A DNA stretch of 64,000 bases from Tiliqua scincoides (GCF_035046505.1 NC_089822.1:4377931-4441930); one strand, 5' to 3'. Positions 32,944-44,882 are shown, counted from the first letter of the stretch. Notes: generated from the sequence alone by a model not told the origin. Made by a program: numbers and translations.

Positions 32944-33364
32944 TTGCCACATCTCAAAAAGGACATAGTGGAAATGAAAAAGTTGCAAAAGAGAGCAACT
33001 AAGATGATTACTGGGCTGGGGCACCTTCCTTATGAGGAAAGCCTACGGCGTTTGGGCCTCTTCAGCCTAGAAAAGAGATGCTTGAGGGGGGACGTTATTG
33101 AGAAATACAAAATTATGCATGGGAAAGATAGAGTGGATAGAGAGATGCTCTTTACACTCTCACATAACACCAGAACCAGGGGACATCCACGAAAATTGAG
33201 TGTTGGGAGAGTTAGGACAGACAAAAAAAAATTTCTTTACTCAGCGTGTGATTGGTCTGTGGAACTCCTTGCCGCAGGATGTGGTTATGGCATCTGGCCT
33301 GGATGCCTTTAAAAGGGGATTGGACAAGTTTCTGGAGGAAAAATCCATTATGGGGTACAAGCCA
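32944..33364 (+). pseudogene. CR1-like reverse transcriptase C-terminus
   Basis: Reads PHLKKDIVEMKKLQKRATKM, LGLFSLEKRCLRGDVIEKYK and LSHNTRTRGHPRKLSVGRVR. The frame then shifts near 33225 in a run of A, after which LEEKSIMGYKP is found in a different frame up to 33364. Confidence 0.75.
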
Positions 33365-33627
33365 TGATGTGTATGCGCAACCTCCTGATTTTAGAAATGG
33401 GCTATGTCAGAATGCCAATGCAAGGGAGGGCACCAGGATGCAGGTCTCTTGTTATCTGGTGTGCTCCCTGGGGCATTTGGTGGGCCACTGTGAGATACAG
33501 GAAGCTGGACTAGATGGGCCTATGGCCTGATCCAGTGGAGCTGTTCTTATATTCTTATGAATGAATGAAGGAGTACCTGAGGGACATGTGGCTCCCGGGC
33601 CAGATTTTGTGCACCCCTGCTCTAGAG

Positions 33628-33818
33628 CAGCGATTTTCAAGCAGTGTACCATGGTCTGCAAGGTGTGCTGCAAATGCTCTGTAGGTGTGCTGCAGGAATT
33701 TGGGGAAGGATCATTTATTACTAGGGCCATTGAGGGATTTTAGCCCCCACCAGCAGCATGGTGTGCCTTGACACTTTTAGCAGCTTGTTGGTGAGATGAA
33801 AATAATTTAAAATTGCTG
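33628..33818. mobile_element. 191-bp hAT (family F3) sharing its target site
   Basis: Ends CAGCGATTTTCAA and TTTAAAATTGCTG. It is flanked by CTCTAGAG at 33620-33627 and 33819-33826. The left copy is also the right duplication of the hAT at 32006-33619, giving three copies of the same 8-mer around two elements. Confidence 0.85.
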
Positions 33819-33826
33819 CTCTAGAG

Positions 33827-35370
33827 AAAAGAGAACTTTCTCCGGGAGTAAAGAACTTTGGATTCAATCCAATGTGTTTCATTGGCCACCTGGTCATTGC
33901 ACTGCTGTCACCTGTTTGAAATCAATGATTTTTAGTTTTAGAACCCAAATGAACCCAAATTCTTTGGATGTTCCCATAGCAATCGTGTGCAAATGAGCCG
34001 AAATAACTTCATCCCTTTTGAGCTGATTCACGACAGCTCAAGCCAATTCCATTAGAAATTAAATAAATAAATGCCATCTTTTCCCCCCTTTTTTGGAAAG
34101 AAAACATTTGGAGGTCTGTTGTGTCTCAGATTTTTTTTAAGCAGATGAGCCAAACATACTTCAGCACAGGTGTTTTGGTAATTGTGATGGAGAGAGAAAA
34201 AGCCTGGTGCTCAACAGACCTCAAAAGTCACACGTCCACCTGGATGACCTAGTGGGAAATTGATCCTGTGAGTCAAGCAGGAGAATAGGCAGCGTTCCTG
34301 GCTGGTGCAGAAGCTCAGGAGCTTTATTCAATTACACGCACATTTCATTAGCAGCTGGAAGAACCCAGAATGTTTTTGGACACCCTGAATTTTGTGCAAG
34401 AATCCCAAGAGGATATACAAAAAAGCACAAGTCTTGCCAAGCGGTTTCTCTTGGACTATGGAACAGGGACAATGCGGGTTGAAAAAAAGATGACAGATAA
34501 TTGTTACCTGTCAGCCTAAGCTAATGTATGGGACTGCTGTAAGGTAGTGAACATAAAATTTTGATGGGGGACTTCCTAGCTCTAAACTCACATTCTTAAC
34601 CACTATGCTCATCCAAGATCTCCAAGCAATGCACAGTAAAACTCAGTGGAACAGTGGTTTCATCCATTATTGTTAGACAAGTTGTGGCCACCCCTTCACA
34701 TCACCGGAGTTGGGGTAGGACATCAGTGGCAAGGGGGGAGGACAATGGAACCCCAAAAATATGATACCAGGAAACAATGAAGGTTTTTTATTGGCAATGC
34801 ACCACAACATTGGTACCACCACATTTCTCTACTTCCCTTCAAAAAAGGGCTAGCCGTATGCCACTTCTACACAATCCCTCTTTGGGTGAAATGAACTGGG
34901 GATGCCAGGGGACCAAACCGACAAGTTGTCTAGGGTTGGGTCACCTGGCAGTGGCTGGCACTCACCCAGCTCTCTTCCCCTCTCCCAAGCCCTGGTGAGT
35001 GTCCTGGAAGACCTCTGCCTATGGGGTTGATTTCCTGCTCACCAATTCAGTGGAGTTTTATCAGGATGAATTGTTCCCTAGCTCCTCCTTTCCTGCTTTT
35101 GCCATCTTCCCTTCCCCCACATTCTCCTCTGTTTCAACCCCCTTATCATATATGATCTTCCTTCTTTTGCTAAGAAGGAAGGTCATGTAAATTCCTGCCC
35201 ACTTCTCCTCCCTGACACCTTTGTCTAAGCTGGTCTCATCCCTTTCCTTTGCTTACCTTTTCCTCATTCACTCCTTACCCTCCATCTTTCCAGCTTTCCC
35301 TTCTCATTCTTGTGGCCTTTTTTCAACCTTTTTATGCTCCCTCCCAGCTCTTTTGTCCTGCCTTTTGAAA
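33827..35370. other. Unique-looking DNA, no gene seen
   Basis: No frame or repeat family supported. 35090-35350 is pyrimidine-rich. Confidence 0.4.
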
Positions 35371-35374
35371 TCAT

Positions 35375-35665
35375 TCTGCTAGTGGTACTTGAAGTTGCGT
35401 CTGGTGGTACTCATAGGACACCTGCCATCTAGCAGCAAGACCAGAAATGTGACTCAACAAACTGCAGTTGGAGTGTCTAAAGCATGCTTTTCTGCACTCA
35501 GAAAAGTACCCCTGTCCATCCTGATCATCTTACTGGTGCTTTTTGCATCACATTTGGCCTCCCAATCTAGAAGTAACTAGCAATGATGTCATCAGTTACT
35601 TCCGGTGGTACTTTAGATAGGTGAACCATATGAAGTGGTACAGTGGAGGAAAAATGTTTAGAAAT
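35375..35665. mobile_element. hAT family F2 fragment
   Basis: GTGGTACTTGAAGTTGCGTC and CAGTTACTTCCGGTGGTACT recur in the F2 elements at 29310 and 50235 (inverted). Both outer termini are degraded. Confidence 0.55.
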
Positions 35666-35880
35666 AATGTATTAGAGTACTTATATACTGCTTTTCAACA
35701 AAAGCAGTTCACAAAGCGTTTTACATTGCAAAATAAATCAATAAATGGTTCCATGTCTTGAAAAGGCTCTCAATCTAAAAAAAGACACAGAAAAATAGTT
35801 ATGTGTTCCACTGACCAACTCTCAGATCACACAGGATTGTGGGGGATCAGCTCTGGTCTAAGGAAAGACCTTGTCCATGT

Positions 35881-36351
35881 CAGTGGCATCACTAAGGGGT
35901 GTGGGGTGCAGATCGCAGTGGGTGACAACTAATGGTGGTAGTGGCACCTTTACTGGCCAAAATTGTGAAAATCTTGGTATTTTTGAATAATACCATCATG
36001 TTATATATCATCCAATGTGTAATTTAATGCATAATTCAATGAAACAAACTGCATTGAAATATCTGTATTCTATCAAACATTATAGCCAAATGAGCAGAAA
36101 AAGAAAACACAACTACTTTAAGTAACAAAAGTGAATTTCTATAACTCAGACACAGGAGGGAACCAATGAGATGCTAGTTTGAGTCAGCTGTCATTTCCAT
36201 GTATCAGAGCCAATACTAGAACTCTTATTCAACGGTGTGAGTGTCATCAAGTTGGCCACTGGTTTTTTGTTGGTTACTTATTTGTGGGGTGACCTGTATA
36301 TTAAAATACATAAAGCGAATGAGGGTTACATCAATCCTGGTGATGCCACTG
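35881..36351 (+). mobile_element. MITE-B copy
   Basis: Starts CAGTGGCATCACTAAGGGG and ends CCTGGTGATGCCACTG. It has the family core AAAATCTTGGTATTTTTGAA, TAATACCATCATG. 471 bp, longer than most because of extra sequence at about 36090-36290. No clear duplication. Confidence 0.75.
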
Positions 36352-36512
36352 CATTTAGGCTGTGCGTATGATATGGTTTGTTACAGGAGGAGGTCCTGTA
36401 ACCCCACTGTATCATGGGGGGTGATACAACGAGCTCTTACACCAGATGAAACAAACCCTAGTGGCACCTCTGGTACATGTGAAGTAAGGCAGCCACCAAC
36501 CTTCACCTAGAG

Positions 36513-36660
36513 CAGAGGTCAGCAACCTATGGCCCACGTCCCAGATCTGGCCTGCATAGAGGTCTGAGCAGTGGCTTCCAGGAGCTTGGTGTCTCAAAAC
36601 TTCAGGGATGACATCATCACCAAATACCCTGCCCCTTTGCACAAAAGCGTTGCCATATCC
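36513..36660. mobile_element. hAT left-end fragment
   Basis: CAGAGGTCAGCAACCTATGG matches the terminus of the 2.3-kb hAT at 22667. The flank is ACCTAGAG, again TAG-centred. The right terminus was not found. Confidence 0.5.
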
Positions 36661-37577
36661 TGACCTTGGGCCAATTTGGAGTGACTCTCGAAGTTTGTGA
36701 TTGTTTTTGAGGCAACCCAAAGAGTTTTATTAAGACAAACTGAATTTTTTAAGGCAGAGGTTGCCCAAGTCTCACATGGAGACAGCTGAACTTAATAAAC
36801 CTGCACTTTTTTTTAAAAAAAACAACAGGCAAACAGAAACAGATTAAACTCATTAGCAACTAAAAGGGGACAGCTGTCTGTTATCACTCAGCCTCCCGAC
36901 TTGACCACAATCTAATAAATGAGACAGCAAGCTGCCTCGGGGGCAAGAGGCGCAGAGGAGCACAGTGAGCTCCGTTGGCAGAGTCTACAGCCAAAAGGCT
37001 GCCATTCTTCTGTGGATGTCAATAAGCCTTTGGCCATTCTCAGGCACTGGCAGAGAAGCATTGCCCTGGTCTATCAAGGTGAACTTTAGCTACTGACATA
37101 AAAATAGACTGGCCATGATCCAGCCAGAGTTGAGGATTTTCAAGCCTTCCTCTTTCAAATGCAGAGATAACATGTGTCTAGCTCTTCCCTATTGAAATAG
37201 GCAAGGCGTAAGTGAAGATCTAAATAGTTTTTGTGATTTGCACAAAGGAAGAGCCCCCCCCAGTGATGTTCAGTTGAAGAGGATGAGCTTATTTAAGAAT
37301 TTTTTTTTTTGTTTCAGACCATCAATGCTAACGATTTCACTCAAGTTTGTGTTCACTTCATTTTTCTGCATGGGAATGGTGTATAAAGGAGATGGCTGGG
37401 GGGCAGTCCCAGGTGCCAGGCGGCAGGGGGGTGTCTGAGAGGCCACCCCAAGATGGCAGTAGTGGCAGGGGTGACCCCTGGTTGCAGGCAGAATTTGGCT
37501 AGCGCTGGCTGCAGTCACCTGCAAGAGAAGCATGTTAATTGGTATGGTTATATATACAAAGTTACAGTTATATAAAA

Positions 37578-37943
37578 CAGTGGCATCACTAGGGTTTGCA
37601 TCACCTGATGTGGGAGGCCACCATGTCACCCCCATGAAGGACCACCTCCCTTGCAGTTGGCAGGGCAACAACCCAGGTGGTGAGTGTGGTGATGTACCAT
37701 CGCCCCACCCCCACTGGTGATTTGGCCATACCTTTCAATAGAAAAGAGATATTTCAAAGTGGTTTGATTCATTGCATTCTTCTGTGAATTACATATTGAC
37801 TGGAATATAACATGATGGTATTGCTACAAACTTCAATTTTAGCAATTTTTGTCACTAGTAGTGTCACCCCCCAGTGCACATCACCCCCCATGTGTGTCAC
37901 CCAGTGCAGGCCGCACCCCCTGCACCCCCTAGCAAAGCCACTG
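37578..37943 (-). mobile_element. MITE-B copy
   Basis: 366 bp with ends CAGTGGCATCACTAGGGTTT and CCCCTAGCAAAGCCACTG. TATATAAA flanks both sides, with one extra A at the left. The core is in the opposite direction to 9903-10241. Confidence 0.8.
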
Positions 37944-37984
37944 TATATAAATATACAAATATTAATGTACAAACTTAAAAAGTT

Positions 37985-38093
<109 letters not shown>

Positions 38094-38299
38094 TCAGTAA
38101 AACTCTGTCTTTGATTCTCCTCTGGTCATTATTATTATGCATTGCATGTTATGATTATAACTGCAAATGATTTTGTAATGGGATGGTGCCAAAAATTTAT
38201 GGGCTTGGGATGCCAAATGACCTTGGTACGCCACTGCTGCATGGTGAGCATTTGAACAGGAAATGGTATGACCACCTGATTGCATCACCAGGTATCTAG

Positions 38300-39134
38300 A
38301 TAGTACATTAGCATGATTCCAGCAGGGCTCAGTGATACAGACCTACGCCCCAAGTCCTGCCCTTCCAACTTGCCTGCCAAACACCCTAACATCTCACAGA
38401 AATTTACTCAGAAAGCCAATTTTTGCAGTCTACCTCTCCTATTATGCTAGGGGGAAGAAGTTAGGAACCAGGCAATATTTGAACATGAACCTTCATGTGG
38501 ACAACTGAAGGAACACTTTATACTATGTGAGTTGTAGACCACACTAATTTCTCCAGCACAGTGTGAAGATCATAGCATTTGAACTGACCCTAATAATTTC
38601 AGATCCCCATGGAGATCCAAAAGGGTTAGCAGGTGGACAGAACTGCAACCATCAATCCAAGAATCAAATGTTTGAAATATTCGGTTCACCCCTAAAACCA
38701 ACACAACGGTTGCCTCAGATGTGCTTCCTTAGATCACTAATAATGCCAACACAATCCTAAAGCCATGACGAGCTCTTAAGTAGTTAATGTCTCTCCACAG
38801 AGCTTTGCTTTAAAATCAATTGCAGTTATTCACAACTTCTCTCCCCTCCTTTCTTCACTCAATTACCTTATTGACCTGAAAATGCACGCACTTATTTACA
38901 AAGGGAGAAAAGAGGATTCACCAATGCGGTGCTTTTCCTTTTGTGTATGAGTTGGAAGCAAATTGTGAAGCAAAACAAAAAAACCAGAGATCTGACCTTC
39001 ATATAAAGGATTAATTCTGACATACAACACACTGTAGTCTGCAAAACTATGACAGCACAAATATATAAGTATAGTTGTGTGTCTGATAAGCTGCTTATTT
39101 TGTTTGAGGCCTAATCTAAAGACCAACAACTTAC
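38300..39134. other. Unique DNA, no gene seen
   Basis: 38750-38900 is AT-rich with TTTAAAATCAATTGCAGTTA and CTCAATTACC, homeodomain-like words that could be regulatory. No frame. Confidence 0.35.
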
Positions 39135-39779
39135 CAATGGCATACCGGGGGACAAGAGAGTCAAACACCCTGGGCACCATGCTTGTGGAGGCGGTGATGC
39201 CTTCTCGCCCTCTCTGCCACCTTCTTTGCCACTCCCTTCCACTGCTACTGCCTTCCTAGCTACCTTCAGGAAGGCCGAGTGGGACCTCCGTGGCTCTCTG
39301 GAGCCCTTCTGAGGCCTCCAGAGGACCTTTAATGCCAACTTCTGGTTTTTGGCGAAACCCTAAGAAGACCCTAAGAAGACCTTTTGAGGACGGGGGAGGC
39401 TTCCCTAGCCTTCAAAAGGCCCTATAAGGGCCTTAACCATCACTCCGGCATTCAATAAAAACCAGAAGTTGGCATTAAAGGCCCTCTGCGTGAGTGGACT
39501 CCTCCAACCCACCAAAGGATCTCTGAGGCCTCCAAAAGGTTTTAACACCCACTTTCAGTTCGCAGCAAAAGGTGGAGTGATGCTAAAGCCCTCAGAAGGC
39601 CTTCTGAAGGCCAGTGAAGCCTTCCCAGCCCTTGGAAGGCCTCTTAAGGGCCTTAAAACATTAATTACAGTCTCTGCCGAAAATCAGAAGTGGGTGTTAA
39701 AGGATGGTGGAAGCTCAACTTGGGGGGCGCCATTCTGCAGTCCTGGCCCCAGATGCCACAGGGGCCAGGATTGCCACTG
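39135..39779. mobile_element. Probable hAT-like element with two internal hairpins
   Basis: Ends CAATGGCATACCGGGGGAC and CCAGGATTGCCACTG resemble CAGTGGC termini. Inside are two foldbacks in tandem: 39318-39349 with 39456-39487 (CCTTTAATGCCAACTTCTGG and its inverse), and 39539-39566 with 39673-39701 (AACACCCACTT and its inverse). The sequence is rich in AAGGCCTT words. The 106-codon frame here is a by-product of this repetition. Confidence 0.55.
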
Positions 39780-41877
39780 CCTGAGTTAAAAAATATACAT
39801 ATATTAGTGCTGTACCAAATTTTTGCTGTAAAATTTGCTGTTTCAGAGGTACAAAAATGTTCATTAAAAACACTTTCGTAGATTTTTTCTGGAGTCTTCA
39901 TAGCCACTGTTTGCTGTTATGGGGAGGACCAGGGGTGCAGAGAGAAAGCATCCCTGTCACCCAGGAAACAGGGCTGATGAGCTCTGCCTTACCTTGCTAC
40001 ACTGGTGCTTCATTGCCTGTTCAACACTGCTAGTCTTTTGCCCTCGTTATAGTCACGCATAGTTACACATGACTCAAATGTGGTTGGAGAAGTACATCTG
40101 GATGTCAATTCAAATGCACTTTCTGTTGAAAGCAATGCCAAGTGGGTGGGCACAGTTTGGGTGGCCATTAACATTTGCCTGGCCACGTGCAATCCTGTCA
40201 ACGGGATGACAGTTCAGGTCAGAATCCAAATCAGTGCCACAGTCATGTTCTGCCTGAACTACAGCCCAATCCGATCTGAAATGGTAAGACCTGGAATGAG
40301 ATCTTGAAAGTCACTCCATTCTGAGGGCTATAGGCAGGCAACAGTGGCCTGGTAAGCCATTCCACACTGCCACCAGTAAGTCAAAGCGGGGGAGAACAGG
40401 GTAGGACCATGGGTGAGAGTGGACTTGGTGGGAGAGGTTCTGTAACAATCACATCCCTTTCCTGATCCTGAATACCACTAAATATCAAATCCGGTTTCAC
40501 CTGCCCTCTGGTTGGCTCCATGGATAGCTGCTCTAAGGCATAGTCATATCACATGTCAAGAAATCCAGTCTCTGAACATGAATTGATCCAGTTGATGTGA
40601 GGATAATTGAAGTCCCGCATAACTGAACCCCTATCTCTCTTCTCCCTGATTTGTTTCCTCATCTCAAGGTCCCCTTCAGATTTGAGATCTGGAGGATGAG
40701 AGCATGCACCCACTATTATGTCACTCTTTGGGCATGGTAATGGGACCCACAGTGATTCTATAGTGGAATTCAGGGTGGGGAGGCATGTGAGACAGGGACA
40801 CACAACCCATGCGCTGTGCATGTGGGTTGTGAGTGCTTGCACACCTCACACAAGGTGGCATATTTTCAAAGGATTCTGGTGGGGAAGTTCTGCTTCACCT
40901 GCCCACCCACCACACATCCCTGGTGGGGTTGGATCCCCCGGCAATCTCTAGCAAGTCTGCTGGATTCTATCCCTTCTTTAACACAGATGACCACCTCACC
41001 ATCCCGTTTTATAGCCTGGGATTGCAGCATCCCATATGACCTTCTGTGTAATACACTGGATAACCCCCACACTCCTACTGGCTTTCTGACTTTGGGAGTT
41101 ATCAAAAAGAGTGCAAGTTATTTGGAATCCTGCTCTTCTCAAGAGAACGAAAGTGTTTGGGGCTCTGGTTCCCACATCCTACTGCTCAACTTGCACAGGT
41201 TCTTAGCTTGCTGGTCTTTCTCTTACCCAACTCCTTGTCCCAATGAGGCACTTGGTTCCAAGAGGGCACACTTACTGCTTACAGAAAGTTCTGGCTTACA
41301 AGCAGGTCCTAGTTTTAGGCTTCTTATCTAGCTCCCCCCACCCCACTCTCTACTAAGGGCTTTACTAAGTGCAGGATGCTGATTGAAAAGCTTGGCCTCC
41401 AAAGATTAGCAAGGCAATAGACAGCAGTTACAACCCCTGGAGCCACAGCTCTCTGTTCTTGTTTTCGGTGGCATTTGAGACCTGTGGTGTACGATCAAGT
41501 GAATTTTCTCTGGGTGTTAAATATTTGGGCATGATGGAATATGGAGGGGAAGAAGGAAAACCACATAAATGGCTTCTGCTTTTTGCATAAAACTCCGCGG
41601 AAGACTTTTTAAAAAATTATTCTCAAAATATGATGTATTATTTTTACAACAACAAAATGCCAAGCATCTATCAATGAACTTCAACACCCATCCCCATCCA
41701 AGCCCCTTCCCCCAGTCATTAGCCTTCTGGGATGTCCTTCTGCAAACCCATAGGATTCAATTTTTTTTAGAGGAGTAAGGAAATGTCTCTTCTTCTAGGA
41801 AAGCGATTGATGTTTTATGAAGCATGTGTGACAACAAGAGAAGAATATCCAGCATCAAAGACCCCTCCCAGCTTGTT

Positions 41878-41878
<1 letters not shown>
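39780..41878. other. Unassigned, no gene seen
   Basis: No exon is supported. The 171-codon plus frame 40816-41331 has no recognisable domain and no start or splice context that would favour it. Confidence 0.35.

Positions 41879-41951
<73 letters not shown>
41879..41951. repeat. Compound microsatellite (CT)n(CA)n
   Basis: CT dinucleotides to 41913, then CA dinucleotides to 41951, with the same junction and direction as at 38034. Confidence 0.95.
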
Positions 41952-42521
41952 TCATGCATTCAAAGAACTTCCATCCCTTGCTTCTTAATGCAGCACCAGC
42001 TCTGAGGAACAGAAAAGGACTACCCAAGAGACAAAGTTGTTGGCATACTGTAACTTTTGTGTTGTTGATCACTCCTGAAAGTTGAGCAGAAGGTGTGCGC
42101 GGCATGGATCTAGAGGACGTGCGTGTCAAAGAAGCATCAAGCAAAGCTGCCAGGGGACATATGTTAACAATGAAATAATCATGAAAATGATCATAAATAA
42201 AGAACCTTGATTTTAAAAAAACAAAAGAAATCAGGAATTTGGGAAACTTCAAAGTGTGTGTTATAAAGAGAGAGCTTGAAAAACCAAATAATTTTTTTAA
42301 TCAGGTATATTTCCCTAATACAGCAGGAAGCCTCAAGCAATAGCTGACACTTGATAGCAAGTCATCTAGATCTCAGTATAGCCATTGGTGGCAAGACTTG
42401 GAGGTCACCTAGCATGCAGATGATGGGAATGAAGTTCTGAGTGTGTATGGCATGGAAGAGAATCTGAACAGATGAAGAAACCCTTTTGAGCTAATATTTT
42501 AAAAGTTTGTGCACCTTAAAC

Positions 42522-43015
42522 CAGGGGTTCCCAAACTTCTTGGGAGTAAACTTCCCAAGATAAGTCTTTGCGGGGGCAGGGAAAAAGGCAGAGATGTGAC
42601 CCCCCCAGGATTGTGCAGCTGCAGGGGCAGGGTTGTTTTTTTTGTTAAAACACATCTTACTTCTGCTGGAGTCCAGGGGTGTGGGGAACCCTGTGGAGCG
42701 CTCTGCAGGGCTCCCCGCAGCTTGCAAAAAGTGAAAATTGCTATTGCAACCAACTTCCGGTTTCGCGATCGCAACCTGGAAGTGGGTCACGATCGCTATT
42801 TCTACTTTTTACAAGCTGTGGGGAGCCCCGCAGAGCACTCTGCGGTTTCCCACACCCCAGCAGAAGGTACAATGTGTTTTTTAAAAGCCCCCCTGCTCCC
42901 ACAGGGGTGTGACCCTGGAGATTTTATCACTGCCTTCCTCCTTCTCCCGCCCTTTAAGGGACAGAGGACAGGGCTGTCAGGCAGGGGCACTACAACACCC
43001 CAGTTTGAGCCACTG
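42522..43015. mobile_element. hAT-type hairpin element
   Basis: Termini CAGGGGTTCCCAAACTTCTT and CAGTTTGAGCCACTG. The whole element is a foldback: for example GGAGTCCAGGGGTGTGGGGA at 42669-42688 pairs with the region at 42840-42860, and GCAACCTGG pairs with CCGGTTTCGC across the centre near 42769. The flanks CCTTAAAC and CTTAAAGG suggest a duplication shifted by one base. The 193-codon frame 42509-43090 begins outside the element and is not a gene. Confidence 0.75.
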
Positions 43016-43378
43016 CTTAAAGGTGGTTCACACAGGCATCATGTTCCTCTCTGGCTTATAGCACCATTGAGTGGAATGTTTCACGTATGAACAAGGCATC
43101 ACAAGACAATTACCATAGGAAAAGCTTCTGCATCAACATCTATCATCTGCATCTACATCTATCATCATGTAGTCCAGAGGTTCTCCCACTTTTAGCACTG
43201 GGCCCCCACGTTTTAGAATGTGAATCTGTCAGGACCCATCGGAAGTGATGTCATGACTGGAAGTGATACCATCAAACAGGAAAAATTTTTAACAATCCTA
43301 GGCTATAATCCTGCCCACACTTACCCAGGAGTAAGTCCCATTTACTATAATTGTTCAAAGAATATACATAGTAGCTTG

Positions 43379-43495
43379 TTAAGAACATAAGAACAGCCCC
43401 ACTAGATCAGGCCATAGGCCCATCAAGTCCAGCTTCCTGTATCTCACAGCGGCCCACCAAATGCCCCAGGGAGCACACCAGATAACAAGAGACCT
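43379..43495 (-). mobile_element. CR1-like LINE 3' UTR fragment
   Basis: TTAAGAACATAAGAACAGCC to CAAGAGACCTGCA, minus strand, with UTR only. It is directly followed by a 23-base segment and a second copy. Confidence 0.8.
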
Positions 43496-43500
43496 GCAAG

Positions 43501-43519
43501 GCTTCCTGGGAATTGTAGT
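43501..43519 (-). promoter_or_regulatory. ZNF143/THAP11-like SBS motif
   Basis: On the minus strand ACTACAATTCCCAGGAAGC, one or two changes from the SBS consensus. It lies between two LINE tails inside a hAT, so any function is inferred from sequence alone. Confidence 0.5.
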
Positions 43520-43853
43520 TAAGAACATAAGAACAGCCCCACTGGATCAGGCCATAGGCCCATCTAGTCCAGCTTCCTGTATCTCACAGCAGCCCACCAA
43601 ATGCCCCAGGGAGCACACCAGACAACAGACCTGCATCCTAGTGTCCTCGCATCTGACATAGCCCATTTCTAAAATCAGGAGTTTGCACATACACATCATG
43701 GTTTGTAACCCGTAATGGATTTTTCCTCCAGAAACCTGTCCAATCCCCTTTTAAAGGCATCTAGGAGTTGCCACATCCTGTGGCAAGGAGTTCCACAGAC
43801 CAACCACACGCTGAGTTAAGAAATATTTTCTTTTGTCTGTCCTAAAAAGACAA
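43519..43853 (-). mobile_element. CR1-like LINE, 5'-truncated
   Basis: 3' terminus at 43519 (minus strand), UTR, then the C-terminal coding end up to TTTTCTTTTGTCTGTCCTAA near 43848. It starts with the same TTAAGAACATAAG as the copy to its left. Confidence 0.8.
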
Positions 43854-44468
43854 AAGTACAAGTCTTTGTTAAAAGTACAGGTCTATAACATTTCCCCAAA
43901 TACAATCACATACCAGGGTAGCATCAAGTCTAACATATTAAAAATAAAATATTGAAATGAATGGGGACCCACCTGAAATTGACTTGCGACCCACCTGATG
44001 GGTCCCAACACACAGTTTGAGAAACACTGATTGTAGTCTAATGGAGCTGTAGGTTATCAAGTGTGGAATAATCATGTGATAAGAGCAAGTAGTAGATATG
44101 AGTACTGACCTGAATCTGTTTGCACATTTGTGTGTGTGTGTGGGGGGGGGGGGGTATTTAGGGACTGCACTTCCACTGCCAAATTTCAGGAGTTATGGCA
44201 TTTTTGAAAATGACTGCATTTGGGGCAGCTTACTAGGGGGGTGGCAGCAGTGTGGGTCCCGAACACTGAACCGGTACAGATGGTTGCAAATACTGCTCCT
44301 CTTCCCAGCTGCTGGCTTCTTCCACCCAACACTGTATTTTTCCTAAAATGCAAAGGGGAATGACATCATGAGCATCAATCAGGGAGAAAATGGCTGCTTT
44401 CTATGTGCCCCCCTACTTCCACCACCTGAAAAATGCAAAGGGAGGGTAAAAAAGAGGGAGTTCAGGTG

Positions 44469-44575
<107 letters not shown>

Positions 44576-44647
44576 CAAGCATAAGCTTGATTATACCCAG
44601 TGGTATAGTGGCACATTTTTTAAATGCAGCAGCTCATCATGACAACA

Positions 44648-44882
44648 TCAACAAGCAAATTTCTGGAGGAAAAATCCATCATGGACTACAAGTGTATGTG
44701 CAACCTCCTGATTTTAGACATGGGCTATGTCAGAATGCCAGATGCAAGGGAGGGCACCAGGATGCAGGTCTCTTGCTGTCTTGTGTGCTCTCTGGGGCAT
44801 TTGGTGGACCACTGTAAGATACAAGAAGCTGGATTAGATGGGCCTATGGCCAGATCCAGCGGGGCTGTTCTTATATTCTTAT
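44648..44882 (+). mobile_element. CR1-like LINE 3' end
   Basis: AAATTTCTGGAGGAAAAATC (last codons), then the UTR to TGTTCTTATATTCTTATCC. It lies about 75 bases after the GT/GA array. Confidence 0.8.

Larger units (their letters stand above)
32146..33562 (+). mobile_element. CR1-like LINE, longest copy in the window
   Basis: It covers the reverse-transcriptase palm, the C-terminal region and the 3' UTR, to the terminus TGTTCTTATATTCTTATG. It begins inside the protein, so it is 5'-truncated. It lies wholly within the hAT at 32006-33619, so it is younger than that hAT. Confidence 0.85.
32006..33619. mobile_element. hAT element (family F1) carrying a LINE
   Basis: Starts CAGGGGTGCCCAAACTTTTG and ends GTGCACCCCTG, with a perfect 8-bp duplication CTCTAGAG at 31998-32005 and 33620-33627. 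Only about 200 bases are hAT; the rest (32146-33562) is a CR1-like LINE. The next hAT begins directly after the right duplication. Confidence 0.85.
43175..44029. mobile_element. hAT element carrying two CR1-like insertions
   Basis: Ends CAGAGGTTCTCCCACTTTTA and CACACAGTTTGAGAAACACTG. The flanks ATGTAGTC and ATTGTAGTC are the same word with one inserted base. About 470 of its 855 bases are LINE 3' ends at 43379-43853. Confidence 0.75.

Noticed and set aside
40816-41331. 171-codon plus-strand frame
   Set aside because: No recognisable motif, no flanking splice sites that fit, and ordinary non-coding composition.
42509-43090. 193-codon plus-strand frame
   Set aside because: It runs through a hairpin hAT and out on both sides; its symmetry follows from the inverted repeat.
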